Shown: positions 32,510 through 44,459, counted from the first letter of the stretch. The stretch is 64,000 nt of DNA from Chenopodium formosanum (GCA_024500155.1 CM044877.1:79530501-79594500), one strand, 5' to 3'. The notes: generated from the letters alone by a model not told the origin. Translations and numbers: made by a program.

Positions 32510-34697
32510 GTTTATTTCTCTCTTCGCATTAACTTAAAATCGACAATGGCTGACCAATTTGAGGAGGGGACCGTATGGGAGATTGTTCATATTCCCAAGT
32601 ACGGTTTTTATGCCATGTTTGAATTTTTTCCAGTATTTTGAGTTGGGTGGGGCAATAAAGTAAGGGGAACTATTAATCCCCAATTAATTAACTAATTAAC
32701 CAATGATGACGTCAGTTGCATGTGGTAATTTATAATTGTTTGTTGTTATTCGTTGTTGTTAATTAGTGACCTAATTTTGAATCAGTGCAATTTTTAGTAT
32801 TTTAGTACTGCTATTGCTCGAATTTTCTGTTGTTGCTAAGTATGTGTTGGCTTATGTTCTTTATAATGTTTGTGTATCAGGTTTAATGGCAGAGATAATG
32901 TGTTTCTACCTTGGTATAGACTAAAAAGGGGGAAAAATTGAATTTTAGACTGTATTATGGGGGTGTATTTGTCACTAATCAAAACAAAAGGGTTACTACT
33001 TATGAACTAGGGCCTACTAGTTATAATGGGCTTAGTTTACATCCAAATGTAGAAGAAGCATGTTACTTTGAGTTTGTATATTGGATTAGGCATGAGTTAA
33101 AATATGATGATTTGGGTCAGATTTGGTTTAGAAAAAAGAGTTGTACTCTCTTTAATGGTAGGAAACAATTGGAAAGTGATAAAGAGATTCCTAAGTTGTT
33201 AGAATCTCCTGACATAGTGATGGGTGGTACAACCTATATGTGGTTCACCATGAGAGGCTAGAAGAAGTTGAGGGTAATAAAGGACAAAATGATGAAGATG
33301 ATGATGTGTTGGAGGATGAGTTTGATGAATTTAGGACTGGTGACAATGTACAAGACTGGTTCAATGTTGAACGCTTGGTGGGGTTAGCTAAAAAGGGTAA
33401 AGGGGTAGCCGAGCCATCAAGTCAAATGGTCCTACCCGATGAAATAGATAACCCTAGATCTGAAAATACATGCTCACAAATAACCCTTTCAACTATTAAC
33501 CACCCTTCTTCCTTCTCACAGCAAACCAACCCCCAAAAAAACCCTTTCTTCAGCTACTTTTAGAAAACCAAATAGATTTGACCCAGCTCCTAGATCTAAG
33601 AAGTGGTTAAAAGCAGCTCAGGTGGCTATTGATGATAGTGAGGTGGGAGTTGAAGGGGATGAACAACAGGGAGTAGTGGTTGAAGGTTTTAGTGATTCTG
33701 ATGGTAGTGATGCTGAGTGGAGTGACAATGAAGATGATGAGGATGATGATTTGTTTGCTCAAAATGTGAATGTTGGCATAACTAAGAGGGTTACTAGGAG
33801 TCTGGCTGGGGCTGCAAATCAACTATTGGTTCATTTTGAGGGTGGGTAGAATGCTGGACAGGAAGATGGTATAGTGAACTTAGATGCTGATGTTAATTTA
33901 GGTGAGTCTAATGATGAGAGCATACCTGATTCAGATGATGAGAGGGGGATCCACTACCCTGTTTTCAACCCAGATGTGGATTTCAAAGACAAGATTCAGT
34001 TGTCCCTAGGTCTCAAATTTCCATCTGTTTATGTGTTTAGGAGAGAACTAAGGTATCATGCAATAGAGAGTGGTTATAACTACTACTTTCTTCACAATGA
34101 CAACAAGAGAGTAACTGTTTATTGTGTGAATAAGTGTGGCCGCAATTGGAAGCATGGTAGGATTGTGAAGTGTACATGTGGGAAAAGCAGGAAATGCATG
34201 TTTAAAGTTCATTGTAGAAAAGTGAAAGGTGAATGCACAGTTCAAATCAAAGCTTTGAACTTGAGTCACATTTGTGGGAGGCAACATGTAACAACAAAGT
34301 CACATCCCAATATTTAGCAAAGAGGTTTTTGGATGAATGGAAGGACACACCTACATGGAAACTGAGAGATTTCATGGTTAGGGCTAAAAGAGTGACATGT
34401 GTTACTCTTGGTTATTATAAGTGCTATAGAGTTAGGGAAAAGGCAATGAAAATGATTCATGGTGATGCTGCAGACCAGTAGGGTATGGGATTACTATGAA
34501 GCAATTAGGGCATACAATCTAGGAAGTACAACAGTAGCCAAGTTCATTGGCATGGAACATCCCCCCAACTCTTCCAAAGAATGTATGTGTGTTTGCAACC
34601 TTGTAAGGAGGGATTTATGGCAAGTTGTAGACCCATATTAGGAGTGATGGTTGCCACTTGAGAGGACCTGTTCATAGGATATTTTTGGCTACAGTGG

Positions 34698-36184
34698 TGG
34701 TCGAGGGAATAATCGGTCGTTGGACAATCACCCTAAAACCAAACAATATTTCTACCTAAACTAACCTAAGACAAGTCTAGGGTAAGTAGAGGATCGTATC
34801 CACATGGAATAGGTAAGGACACCGAGAGTATGAAACGGTTGCAATCTAGTTCGGTCACAAATTGGGGGTTTTGATTAGATAACTACTATGGAGACAAACA
34901 CTAGGGGAAAATAGGAATTGACTCCAACCAAACCAATGGATCAAATCAATAGGCAAGCATGAACACAAATTGGGTGATAGAGAGGGTACTCAACATTGAC
35001 TTCTTTCGAAGCCACAACACTAAGCATTCCTAAACCAAACTCAACTAACAAGATAGGCCAACCAAGTCTTAATAACGGGAAGTAGACTACTAACTCGGGT
35101 TTGTCTTTCGATCGGTCCAAGAAAGCATTAAGGCACAAACAACTGAGATTTCTCACCTAATTGTCTCAACTAAGACTACTACATCATTCAAACAAGGAGC
35201 CATAATCAAGAGGAATTTAGCATAATCATATAAGTGTGGGCTCACAACTAGACTCCATCTTTCAATGCTAGCATAGAAGTGAATACATGAGCAATAAGTG
35301 GCCAACCAATTACACATGCAATTAACCAATCCCTTAACAATCAATCATCAACCCAAAATGAACATGAAAGAACAACATCAATCAACCCATGGCTTGGTTG
35401 GGTCTTCACCCAACCCCTAGCTAATTAACTACTCACTAAACATGGTGAAGGACATCATAACAACAAGTTCTAATTCTAGCATTAAGTTAACAAGTTGAGC
35501 GAAGTAGTAGGAATGAGGTAGATTGGACATGCAACAACAATTAAACAAGATCAAGAGAGAAATTAACAATTCAAAGTAAATAAAAGTTGAAATTAAAGAG
35601 TAAGAGATAGAGGAAAGAGATTACTTAAAATGCTTCAAGGTTGAGAAATTGTTGAATTCAAGAAAACAATCTTCAATTAATCTAATACAATGATTGAGTT
35701 TAAGAAGATTTAAGCTAATTAATGAGGGTTTAGAGAAACTAAGGGCTTAAGAAAACTAAAGGGAAAGAAGATGCCAAAAACTGAAGTCAAGCGTCATATT
35801 TATACGCCCAAAAATTACATTGTAAAATCCGTAAAAAATCGGGCTTCTGAACAGGAAGAGCGCCCGCTCCTGGGAAAGGAGCGCCCGCTCCTCCTACTGC
35901 AGTTGAGGTAGTTTGTGGAAGCTCGGGGAGGAGCGCCCGCTCCACCAAGGGTGCACGCCCGCTCCTAACTGATGAATGCTCCCTTGAGAAAGTCTTCAAG
36001 CTCATGCTACTTAACCATATTCTCATTGCTCCTACAAACACAAGCACACACATAAAAAGAAACGGGGAAGCCAAAATATGCAATTTAGCACATAGAGGAG
36101 TTAGAAAAAGGGGTTAAAGTAGGGGAAAGAGTACAAAATCGTGTTTAAAATGCCATGATAAGTGGACAAATAAAACACTTATCA
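34698..36184 (-). mobile_element. solo LTR S1 (1,487 bp) inside the MULE transposase, TSD AGTGG
   Basis: Flanked by perfect 5-bp duplications AGTGG (34693-34697, 36185-36189). The ends are TGGTCGAGGG and CACTTATCA, i.e. TG...CA. Removing the LTR and one duplication restores the transposase frame across the DDE domain (ATVGKDGNN). No pol sequence is inside. The minus strand carries TATAAATA at 35804-35797, with a GC-rich array (AGCGCCCGCTCC type) at 35857-35967 upstream. The LTR contains ggatcgtatccacatgg, a phrase typical of plant Gypsy LTR ends, as in R2 (gtcgaaccacagg). Confidence 0.9.
35857..35967. repeat. GC-rich GCGCCCGCTCC array of solo LTR S1
   Basis: Three to four copies of AGCGCCCGCTCC, plus a variant (GCACGCCCGCTCC). 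They lie about 53 bp upstream of the minus-strand TATAAATA at 35804-35797. Confidence 0.8.
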
Positions 36185-38160
36185 AGTGGGCAAGGATGGG
36201 AACAACAACATGTTCCCTATTGCATGGGCTATAGTTGAAGTGGAAAATTCTGAAGCCTGGGAGTGGTTCCTTGAGTTACTTGTTGCAGACTTGGGCAGTG
36301 TAGCACAAGACTTGACCTGGGTGGGAGATACAGCAAGCCCTGTTACATGGATGTTTGATAGGCAGAAGGTCAGTAGCAAGTTCAATGATTTTTAGTACCA
36401 AATTGGTTTTGTAATGTAATTGTTATTCATGACTTCAGTTTGTACATGTTACAGGGCTTGCTGGAGGCTTTCAATAAAGACATACCTAGGGCTGAAATCA
36501 GATTTTATTGCAGACATATATGGGCAAACTTCAAGCTCAAATTCTCAAAGGTGCTTTTCAAACAATACTTCTACAGGGCAGCAAGGGCAAGCACAAAGGT
36601 ATGACCTCCTTATTCTCAAAGAATTTATCTTCAAGTTGTAAAGTTAGTTTGCTATGATGTCCTAAACTTGAGTATAATTCACTTTAGTTTCACTTTAACC
36701 AACAAATGGAGGCTATCAAGTTAATTTCACAAGATGCTTACAATTATTTGAACAAGATTCCACCTAATTATTGGTCAAAGCATGCATTTAGCAGTAGGTC
36801 CAAATTTGGGATGTTACTATATAATGTTTGTGAAAGCTTTAATAATGTGACCAGGGAAGCTAGATCTATGTCTATCATAGGAATGATGGAGTGGATTAGG
36901 AGGTGGGTAATGAAGAGGTGTTGTGCTAAGTGAGAAGGGCTGGCAAAGTTTGAGGGTGTCATAATGCCATATGTGGTAAAGATAATAGAGAGGGCAACTG
37001 AAAAAGTCAGCAACTGTGATGTAACTCAAGCAGATGTGCATGAGTTTGACGTTGATCATGTGACAAATGGGGATACATATGTTGTTAATTTGCAAGCTAG
37101 GAAATGTGGTTGTTTTAGGTGGGAGTTACTTGGTATTCCTTGTTACCATGCATTGGCTTGCATTGCATTACAAAGGTATAACTGGGAGGATTATGTCCAC
37201 ACAACATACCATGTTGCTACCTATGCTAAGACATATGCCCCTGCATTCCACCCTATGCCAGGATAAAATAAATGGCCAAAGAGTACATTACTAGAGCCTT
37301 TGCCACCTGAATTCAAGAAATAACCTGGCAGACCTAAGGGAAAGAAGATAATCAAAGAATCAGGGGAAGGACAAGATGCTTATGTTGTCAGACCAAAGAA
37401 GCAGAATGGATGCAAAAAGTGTGGTCAGATTGTCCATTATCAAAAGACTTGCAAGAATCCACCGGCCCCAGTCAATGTTGAGATTAACAAGGGTGGTAGA
37501 CCTAAAATGATCAACCTGTCTTTGCTGGAACAACATCTAGCCAATCAGGTGTTGCAACCTCACAGATCATAGCATCCAACACAACATCTCCTCCTAATTC
37601 TACCTCACAACCTGCTGCCAAGTCTGGTAAAAAAAAAAGGGGAAGACCTCCAGTTGCAAATGCTTCAAAAAGTGCACCAAAAACTTCAAAAGGTGCAGCT
37701 GCAAAAGTGTCAACAACTCCAGCAACATCTAAGGGTCCAACTGCCTCAAAGAAGCAAAAGACTACTTCTGCTAGTGTTATAAGCTCTCAGGCTTCTACTT
37801 CATGAATGTATTGTATAATGTCAACATTTTATTGCTTTTCAACTTTATTTATGTATTTGAAAAAGTTAATGGTTCTTAGTGTGTCTGACATTTGCAATAG
37901 TCTTTAATTAAGATGCACTTATTTTGATAACATTTGCCTTCCCTAATGTGTTGGCTATTTTTCTGAATTTTTTTTTTTTCATATCAAACAGGGCATATGA
38001 AAATAACTGACCAATATAAAATTAGGAAAAAGGAGCCAAGCTCATTTCATTTCATTGCATTTCAACACTAGTTGCACTAACACAACGAGTACACTTAGTA
38101 CATAACAACACCTACTTCAGCCAACTATTTCATACTACTACCTATTATTAGAAGTACAAT

Positions 38161-38583
38161 TCATGCTAAAATTTTCACCATGGTAATACCAAGTAAAATA
38201 GAAACATCCACACATAGCAGCATAGTTACTCCAAAGTTGTCACCTTGCCCCTTCTTTGACTTCTTCAACTTCATTTTTAGTTTATCAAACCCATCCTTCA
38301 ACCTCTTATTTTTATTCTCTGAGCAGCATAATCTTGTTTGCAAAACATTAAATTGTCCTTTCAAAAGTTGCTTGTCTGTTAGAAGAAGATTTATGGCGTC
38401 GCAATGCCAACCTGTCATATCTTTATCAACCCACCTAAAGAAGTTGCAACCTCTTTGATTTGTGTCTGGGTTGTAAAATTTGCATGCCTCGAATCTTCGT
38501 GCTGGGTTCTCATGAGTCCAAGACTTCAACCTTGAAATTGGGACACCACATCCACACTTTTTGTGTGCTGGTGATTCAGACAT
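38161..38583 (-). CDS. GRF-type zinc-finger protein gene carried by the MULE (140 aa)
   Basis: Minus-strand ATG at 38583 (MSESPAHKKCGCG). An upstream in-frame start at 38601 would be TTG, so the ATG is preferred. The N-terminal 60 residues are a GRF zinc finger: CGCG near residue 11, NPARRFEAC, then GCNFFRWVDKD. This gives the family's Cys-x-Cys-Gly...Cys...Cys-x-Phe-Phe-x-Trp-x-Asp order. Residues 65-115 are Lys/Leu/Asp-rich and probably coiled coil. The last 25 residues are hydrophobic (VTMLLCVDVSILLGITMVKILA), like a tail anchor. GRF fingers bind nucleic acid in proteins such as NEIL3 and TOP3A. The frame is intact, unlike the transposase. It is convergent with the transposase and would be transcribed from the right inverted repeat. 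Small GRF-plus-tail proteins are frequent in plant genomes; function here is unknown. Confidence 0.75.
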   Translation of the reverse strand: MSESPAHKKCGCGVPISRLKSWTHENPARRFEACKFYNPDTNQRGCNFFRWVDKDMTGWHCDAINLLLTDKQLLKGQFNVLQTRLCCSENKNKRLKDGFDKLKMKLKKSKKGQGDNFGVTMLLCVDVSILLGITMVKILA

Positions 38584-39454
38584 TGCACCTACGCGAACCA
38601 ATTTTAGGGAGAATTAAGCATTTAAGCTAACCCTAATTTTCAGATTATGCAAATAGCCACAACAAAAGGAATTATTGAAAAAGGGAAAATACAGAAAACG
38701 GGAAGAAAGTGAAAAGCAAAAAAAAACTTACTTGAAGCTGCAACAACCAACAATGGAGGAGATGCAAGGAAGAAGAAGGATAGAAGAACAAGACAAAGAA
38801 AGAAGAAGAAAGAAACGGGAGAGAGAGAGAAAGAATTCGAAAGATTTTGGGGGAAAAAGAAAGAAATTGGGGGGTGATGAGGGATTTTTTTAATGTCACG
38901 TGCGACGCACGTGTCCTGGTCAACACCGGAGTTTTAAGTCAAACAACCACTTTCCGGCGTAAGGTGTGAAGTTGCAACATTTTTTTAAAAATAGGTGGTC
39001 ACCTGCAACATTTTTTTATAAAAGGTGGTTATTTGTAAAAAATGAGATTTAAAAGGTGGTTAAATGCAAAATTTCTTTTATCTTATGGTGGAAATGAAGC
39101 ATACGTGCTAATGGAAATGTAATTATTCAATGAGTTTATACAATTATTTTGAATAGTCAAATATGTTAGTTTTCTTCTTCCTTTAACGTGGAATAGTTAA
39201 TCCCTATTCACATATACACGTGGACAAAAGATGTATGGATTAAAATTGAATTCATAGATTACTGTATCACACCCAAATTCAAAAGTTAAAAAAGTAAAAA
39301 TTCACGAATTTAACATAACAGACGACATACTAATCCATAGTATCCCACCTAGCTAGCTCCACCACCAGCAAACACCCTGATTGTTCATTTGTTCCAAATA
39401 GAAAAACCAACTCACCAAGCCCATAGTTCCATACCATGCTCCACTTGTGATGTT

Positions 39455-39519
39455 AATGCATTTGGTCAAAGTCGCCACTCCGTTAATAAAACGGAGTGGC
39501 GGCTTTGACCAAATGCATT
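39455..39519. repeat. near-perfect short hairpin, 30-bp arms, 5-bp loop
   Basis: Arms 39455-39484 and 39490-39519 (tgcatttggtcaaagtcgcc against its complement) differ at one position, which would still pair as G-U in RNA. The loop is aataa. It lies 380 bp beyond the MULE, in DNA without genes. Confidence 0.85.
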
Positions 39520-39659
39520 ATGAAATTCTGACTACTTATAATATTATGTTATCTCGCCAAAAAAAAAAAAAAAAAAAAAAATTGTTATTACCATGTGTAC
39601 CATAAAATAAAACCATTATTTAACTACTAGTAATAATTTCTTGTAACAATAACACTGAA

Positions 39660-40990
39660 ATTAGAAAAAAGAAAACCCCAAAACTCTCTGTTCGCTCTCC
39701 TCTCAGAAACCAAAATAGAGAACCCCCTCCCTTGAAACCTAGGACCTCGCCGGAGTTCCAGCGCTGCAGCCAGTCCTCCGGCGAGTTTCCTCTTCCATTT
39801 TTAGCTCTCTTTTCAAGTCTTTAATCCCGAATAGTTAGCGGAGGGAAAGAAGGTTGTTTTCAAATCGGGTTTTAAGGTCGGTCGACGAAACAAGAATCGA
39901 CGACTACCTCTAACGCCGCCGGCTGGTGGTGATCGAAAAAGATCATGTCGGTAAAGGTAAAGTTAGGGTTAGGGTTTTTTTAGTGTTCTTGCGTTGGTCT
40001 TTATTCTCAGATCTTCTTCCTTTTGTGAGTTCGGGGTTTGTTTTGAGACTCCTTCTGCGGCCGTTGTTCGGTTTGACGGTGAAGGGTCTATCGGTTTAAT
40101 AGGTTGTTTCCAACCTTGTGTTTTCTTTCTTATTTGGATGGCTTTTAATTCAGTTTTAGCTTTGTTTTTATTTTTCCTTGCTTTAATGGGTTTTTGTTGT
40201 AAGTTTATTTCTCTTCAATGCGGTTTTCTTTGTTCTAATTGATAATTTAAAGGAGTATGTTAAGCTCCTGTTTATAGTTTTGGATATTCGAGTTCGGGTA
40301 TTTTGGGGGGTTTGCCGTTGGAGTGGTATCCTTTGGTTATTACAATGGGTCAGGGCTTGTAGTTTGGTCGTCGTTTCCTCCTTCGATTTTTTCAATCGAA
40401 GGATTTTCATAAGGTTACCCCTTGGTATCCTTTGTTTTAGCTTGGTAATAGATTTTCAATCTATTACTTTGAAAATTTCCTATCTTAACACTGCTTCTCA
40501 AAATGAAATGTTTGGGAGCCTTCAAAATTTATTTTTGGGGGTTCATAGTATGTCAATGGTCTCCTTCCCAAGAGAAGAGATAGTGTTACCCACAGTTAAG
40601 GGTACCAAATCACTTAAATGCGTGATTCAATCTGTGTTGTTATGTCCTAACCACTTTGTTTAATTTCCCTACCCCATTTACTTTATGTTATTGGCTATTG
40701 GTGGTGCCTTTTTAGCTCGTTAATAAGTATGCCAAAGTTTGTTTGTTCAACATCCTCTTATGCATTCTCCAAGTTCTATGGAAAGTGGGATACAATAATA
40801 GAATGTTGTATTCTATGTTGTATGTTCGAAGGCAATTGGTAGATTTCTCACCCCGGCAAGATCAAACACGGAAGATGTCCTTTCATTTAATATATTCTCG
40901 TTGTAACAAAGGAGCTAGTAAGGCTCGTAGTTTGTAACAGTGTTATATTTATTTAAACCGTTGTCAACAAAACAAAAAAAAAAAAAAAAA
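39660..40990 (+). mobile_element. putative non-LTR retroposon with poly(A) tail
   Basis: The segment begins with a GC-rich leader-like stretch (39690-39940, cgccggagttccagcgctgc) unlike its flanks. It continues through about 1 kb of mixed sequence and ends aaccgttgtcaacaaaac plus 15-16 A (40975-40990). The open frame at 39994-40242 and others in it match no family I recognise and look spurious. It could equally be a processed transcript of an unknown gene. No target duplication was found. Confidence 0.35.
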
Positions 40991-41071
40991 TCTTGAAACA
41001 CTCCAATTTTTTTTTTATAGATAGCAATAGAATATAAGGCAACTTCGCTATGACTTGTATGATAACAACCC

Positions 41072-41151
41072 GTGACCCCATTTACCCTTTTCGTCATATA
41101 ATATTTATTTATGACCCAATTTACCCTTTTCGTCATTTAAAAATTATTTAT
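41072..41151 (+). repeat. 40-bp tandem duplication just upstream of CRK1
   Basis: The phrase acccttttcgtcat plus an AT tail occurs twice, at 41072-41111 and 41112-41151. It ends 42 bp before the CRK1 ATG, inside the likely promoter or leader. Confidence 0.75.
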
Positions 41152-41193
41152 AGACCTCTGTTAGCTATGATGTAAATCACATTCACAGCAAAT

Positions 41194-43779
41194 ATGAAAT
41201 TAACCAAATTATTCTTTTTAGTATTTTTGGTTCAACTATTTTATGTAATTCCCAAAACTTCTGCTCAATTATTTGAGTTTCTCAATAGTAGGTGTGGAGA
41301 CAATCACTCCATTCCCAATGCTTATCTAACAAACCTTAAAACAACCCTCAATTCCATGTCTTCAGACACCCAAATCACCTATGGTTACTATAACTTCACC
41401 GCCGGTCAACAACCCAACAAAGTCGAAGCCATGTCCCTCTGCAGGGCCGATATCTCAGTCGATGATTGTCGTGATTGTGTCCGTTCTTCTGCTTCTAGTC
41501 TGCTTTCAGTCTGTCCCAACAGTATGAAGGCGATCGGGTATTCTGACAACTGTGTAATACATTACACAAACACCAGTCTGTTTCATGTTTTAACAAATAG
41601 GCCATTTTGGGCTGTTCGGTCTGATGCCAGTGTTAGATATATTAGCATAATATATCTAACAGGCAGTATTACTGATGATATCCCCAAGTTTAACAGTTCA
41701 CTTACTACTTTGTTAACCTCTTTGCAAAACAAGGCTTCGTTAGGTAATTCTGTTCTCAAATTTGCTACCGGAAACACGGAAGTTACTGCCAATCAATCCT
41801 GGTATGGTCTTGTTCAGTGTACTCCTGACTTGAATAGGCTCGACTGTGTTAAGTGTGTGCAAAATCTCACTTCGAGTGTTTTCACACAGTATTTTTTCTC
41901 CCTTAGTCCTTTATATATGGCTAAAGGAGGAAGAGTGATTTCGCCTAGTTGCAATCTTCGGTATGAACTCTATCATTTCTATAAGAATGTAACTTATGTA
42001 GCTACTTCACCCGCCTCCAACAGAAATGCTACTTCTTCTGCACAAGGTAAGAAAATATGAATATAAATTTTGATCCTCTAGTATTATAATTAGTCCTAAT
42101 CTGTATCATGGATTTGTGTTTTGTTTTTTTTTTTTTGTAGGTGCAAGTAGTAGCAAGTCACATGAAATCATTGGTATCGTTGTTCCGATTGTTGGATCAT
42201 TAGTACTCATCCTTATCATGGCTTCCATCTGTATCTTTGCGCGAAGAAAGAAGCAGAGGAAGTTTTCTGGAAATTTTGACAGTAAGCAAGAATTCCATTC
42301 TAATATATTAGAATAGTAGCAGTGCTATAAAATTAGGAAATCTAATCTTGTAATATTGTTCATATGATTTGCATAGAGGAAGAAATGGACACTCTTCAAT
42401 CCTTACAATTCAGTACAGGGGCAATCAAGGTTGCAACAGAGAACTTTGCTGATGAAAACATACTTGGAAAAGGTGGATCCGCCACTGTTTATAAGGTAAT
42501 TGTTCAGTAATTGTCTAGGATTTATAACATATCGAATGCAAGAACTAATAAGAATAAATCTGTTGCATACATTATCAGGGGAAGCTGACTGATAGGCAAG
42601 AAATAGCAGTGAAGAGGTTCAAACGGGATGCAGTTCTAGGGGAAGAGCAGTTCAAAAATGAAATTCTGACCCTAGCAAAGCTGCATCACAGGAATCTAGT
42701 GAGACTTCTCGGATTCTGCTTGGAAGAAGATGAAATGCTTCTCATTTATGAGTTTGTCGTCAATAAAAGCCTTGACGCCTTTCTTTTTGGTTAGTATTTA
42801 CTGCTTAAAGTTGTTCTATCCTTTTCTTTTCATTAGTAGTTTGGCAAATCATCTAAGGCTTGTACATAATTACAGACCCAGAGCACCGTTCATATATGCA
42901 CTGGGACACGCGGCTTAAAATTATTAATGGCGTTGCTAGAGGACTCCTATACCTGCATGAAGATTCACAACAGCGGATTATACACCGTGACTTGAAAGCT
43001 GCTAATGTTCTGCTAGACGCTGATTTCATCCCTAAGATTGCAGATTTTGGCCTAGCAAAGTTGTTCAAGGCTGACCAATCTCAAGCAGTAGCAAGCAAAG
43101 TAGTTGGTACTCAGTAAGTATCATAACATTAGCAGCTTTTTCCATGTTGGGATTACTATTAATTGTTTGAAACTTTAACTTTGAAAGATGACATTGGTTT
43201 GTTACAGCGGATACATGCCACCGGAGTATTTGATCCAAGGTCAGGTGTCATTGAAGTCGGATGTGTTTAGCTTTGGTGTACTTGTTTTGGAGATAGTAAG
43301 CGGCCAAAAGATTAGCTCTTTCCAAATTGGAGAAAAACAGGAAAGTCTCCTTGCTTATGTAAGTGTTATAATTTATTCTTACACTCAGCTTATATAAAAC
43401 TTGATTAACACATATCAAACTAGTTTCTTAACATTAAATTATGATGTCTTAGGCATGGAAAAACTGGCAAGAAGGCAAAGCGTGGAATCTTGTAGACCCT
43501 GCACTATCCCCTGCTTTTAGTGCTGAGATACTGAGATGCATACACATCGGTTTGCTGTGTGTTCAGAATAACATGGCCGATAGACCAACTATGTCTTCAA
43601 TATCTCTTATGCTAAGTAGCAACACTATGACCCTGGAAGTGCCTTTGCAACCAGCATTTTTCAAACAAAACCGTCCCATGCTACTAAGTGAACCTTCACA
43701 AGACAATTCCTCAGATCAATCAAATAGCAGATCATTATCAGTTAATGAAGCTTCTGTGACAGAGCTCTACCCTCGATAA
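41194..43779 (+). CDS. CRK1, cysteine-rich receptor-like kinase (DUF26 RLK), intact, 679 aa
   Basis: Plasma-membrane receptor kinase. Exons: 41194-42046, 42141-42281, 42377-42495, 42579-42789, 42876-43113, 43208-43358, 43453-43779, all joined by GT-AG introns with matching phase (2,040 nt). There is a signal peptide at residues 1-24. Two DUF26/Gnk2 domains carry C-x8-C-x2-C at C83, C92, C95 and at C209, C218, C221. A transmembrane helix spans about residues 294-316, followed by ARRKKQRK. The kinase has GKGGSATVY, Lys383 (AVKRF), HRD 478-480 (HRDLKAANVLL), DFG 498-500 and MPPEY. It is an RD kinase with all catalytic residues. CRKs act in stress, redox and pathogen signalling; ligands are mostly unknown. 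Pseudogene copies of its 3' end lie downstream at 55650. Confidence 0.93.
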
Positions 43780-43997
43780 TAGAGATGCTGCTAATGTTAC
43801 AACTGTGTCTGCAGCTTTATAATTACAGTATTATTTATTGCAATATAATAGTAGCCAACTGTTGTTACACCATATGATGATTTGTAGAGACCCTCCCAAA
43901 GTGATGCTAAACATGGGAAGTAAAAAAGGAAACTGAAATATTGCATCATCATGTATAAACATTTATATGCTACAGACCTACAATCATGCAGTCATAA

Positions 43998-44172
43998 GGC
44001 TTGTTCACTTCAGCTTAATTTCAGTTTAGTTCAATTCAGTTAAGTTTAGCTCCAATCAGTTCAGTTTAGTTTAGTTCCTAATTTCCTTTTCTCATAAACA
44101 ATTCAGTTCAACTCAGTCAGCTCAGTTCAGCTTCAATCAGTTTAATTCAGTTTAGTAAATGTGAACAGGCCC
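43998..44172. mobile_element. third copy of the TTCAG MITE family
   Basis: Ends GGCTTGTTCAC and GTGAACAGGCCC are inverted. The interior is TTCAG/TTTAG pentamers around ttcctaatttccttttctcat, as in the copy at 27269. It lies between CRK1 and the neighbouring CRK pseudogene. Confidence 0.6.
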
Positions 44173-44459
44173 TTAGCAAATTAAACTATTATGTTCAGGG
44201 TAAAAAAAACACACACACACATAGATACTTTTGGATCCACATCAAAGTAGAATCAATTATTATGTTAACAAATAATAATGTCTAGCAAAATCAGAAAACC
44301 ATTATTAGAATCATGCTGTGTTAACAAGCAAAATATTGAGTATAATTATCATTCATTGACATGAAGGAAATAAATTTTGTGTAAAAGAATCCCTATATAG
44401 AGTTTTCAAGCATTGTAATCAATCAGCCTTCTAAGTAACAGAGCTTCCATTTAATAGAA

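Larger units (their letters stand above)
32546..37805 (+). pseudogene. mudrA-type MULE transposase, broken by stops, frameshifts and an LTR
   Basis: Domains in order: a short first exon (32546, MADQFEEGTVWEIVHIPK) and a PB1-like N-terminal domain (32938-33261). An acidic linker follows (33622-33849), then the MuDR DNA-binding domain (33943-34380, YPVFNPDVDFKDKIQLSLGLKF and later CGR). The DDE region has the first Asp in SDGCHLRGPVHRIF, and GKDGNNNMFPIAWAIVEVEN after the LTR. A second Asp is in FDRQKGLLEAF across an 86-bp intron (36369-36454), followed by FYCRHIWANFKLKF. The SWIM finger is CGC...PCYH at about 37105-37155. A CCHC knuckle (CKKCGQIVHYQKTC, about 37410-37450) and an AT-hook (KKRGRPP, about 37640) complete it. 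A further intron spans 36600-36687. Defects: frameshifts near 33215, 33550, 34290, 34475, 34600-34650 and 37505, and stops at 33847, 36931, 37264 and 37321. Confidence 0.85.
32272..39075 (+). mobile_element. complete MULE (Mutator-like element), 6.8 kb, carrying two genes and a nested solo LTR
   Basis: Terminal inverted repeats are 32272-32429 and 38919-39075 (157-158 bp, very similar). Perfect 9-bp target duplications TTTTATCTT lie at 32263-32271 and 39076-39084. Gene order is transposase (plus, 32546-37805, broken) and a convergent GRF zinc-finger gene (minus, 38583-38161). A (CT)n tract at 32462-32508 lies in the presumed transposase leader. Right of the GRF gene a purine-rich leader (38670-38880) joins the right repeat, so each gene seems to start from one terminal repeat, as mudrA and mudrB do in maize MuDR. 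A 1,487-bp solo LTR sits at 34698-36184. Confidence 0.92.

Noticed and set aside
39994..40663. Hydrophobic open frames of 82 and 127 codons upstream of CRK1
   Set aside because: T-rich DNA with no family signature; probably part of a poly(A)-tailed retroposon. Kept only as a low-confidence element.
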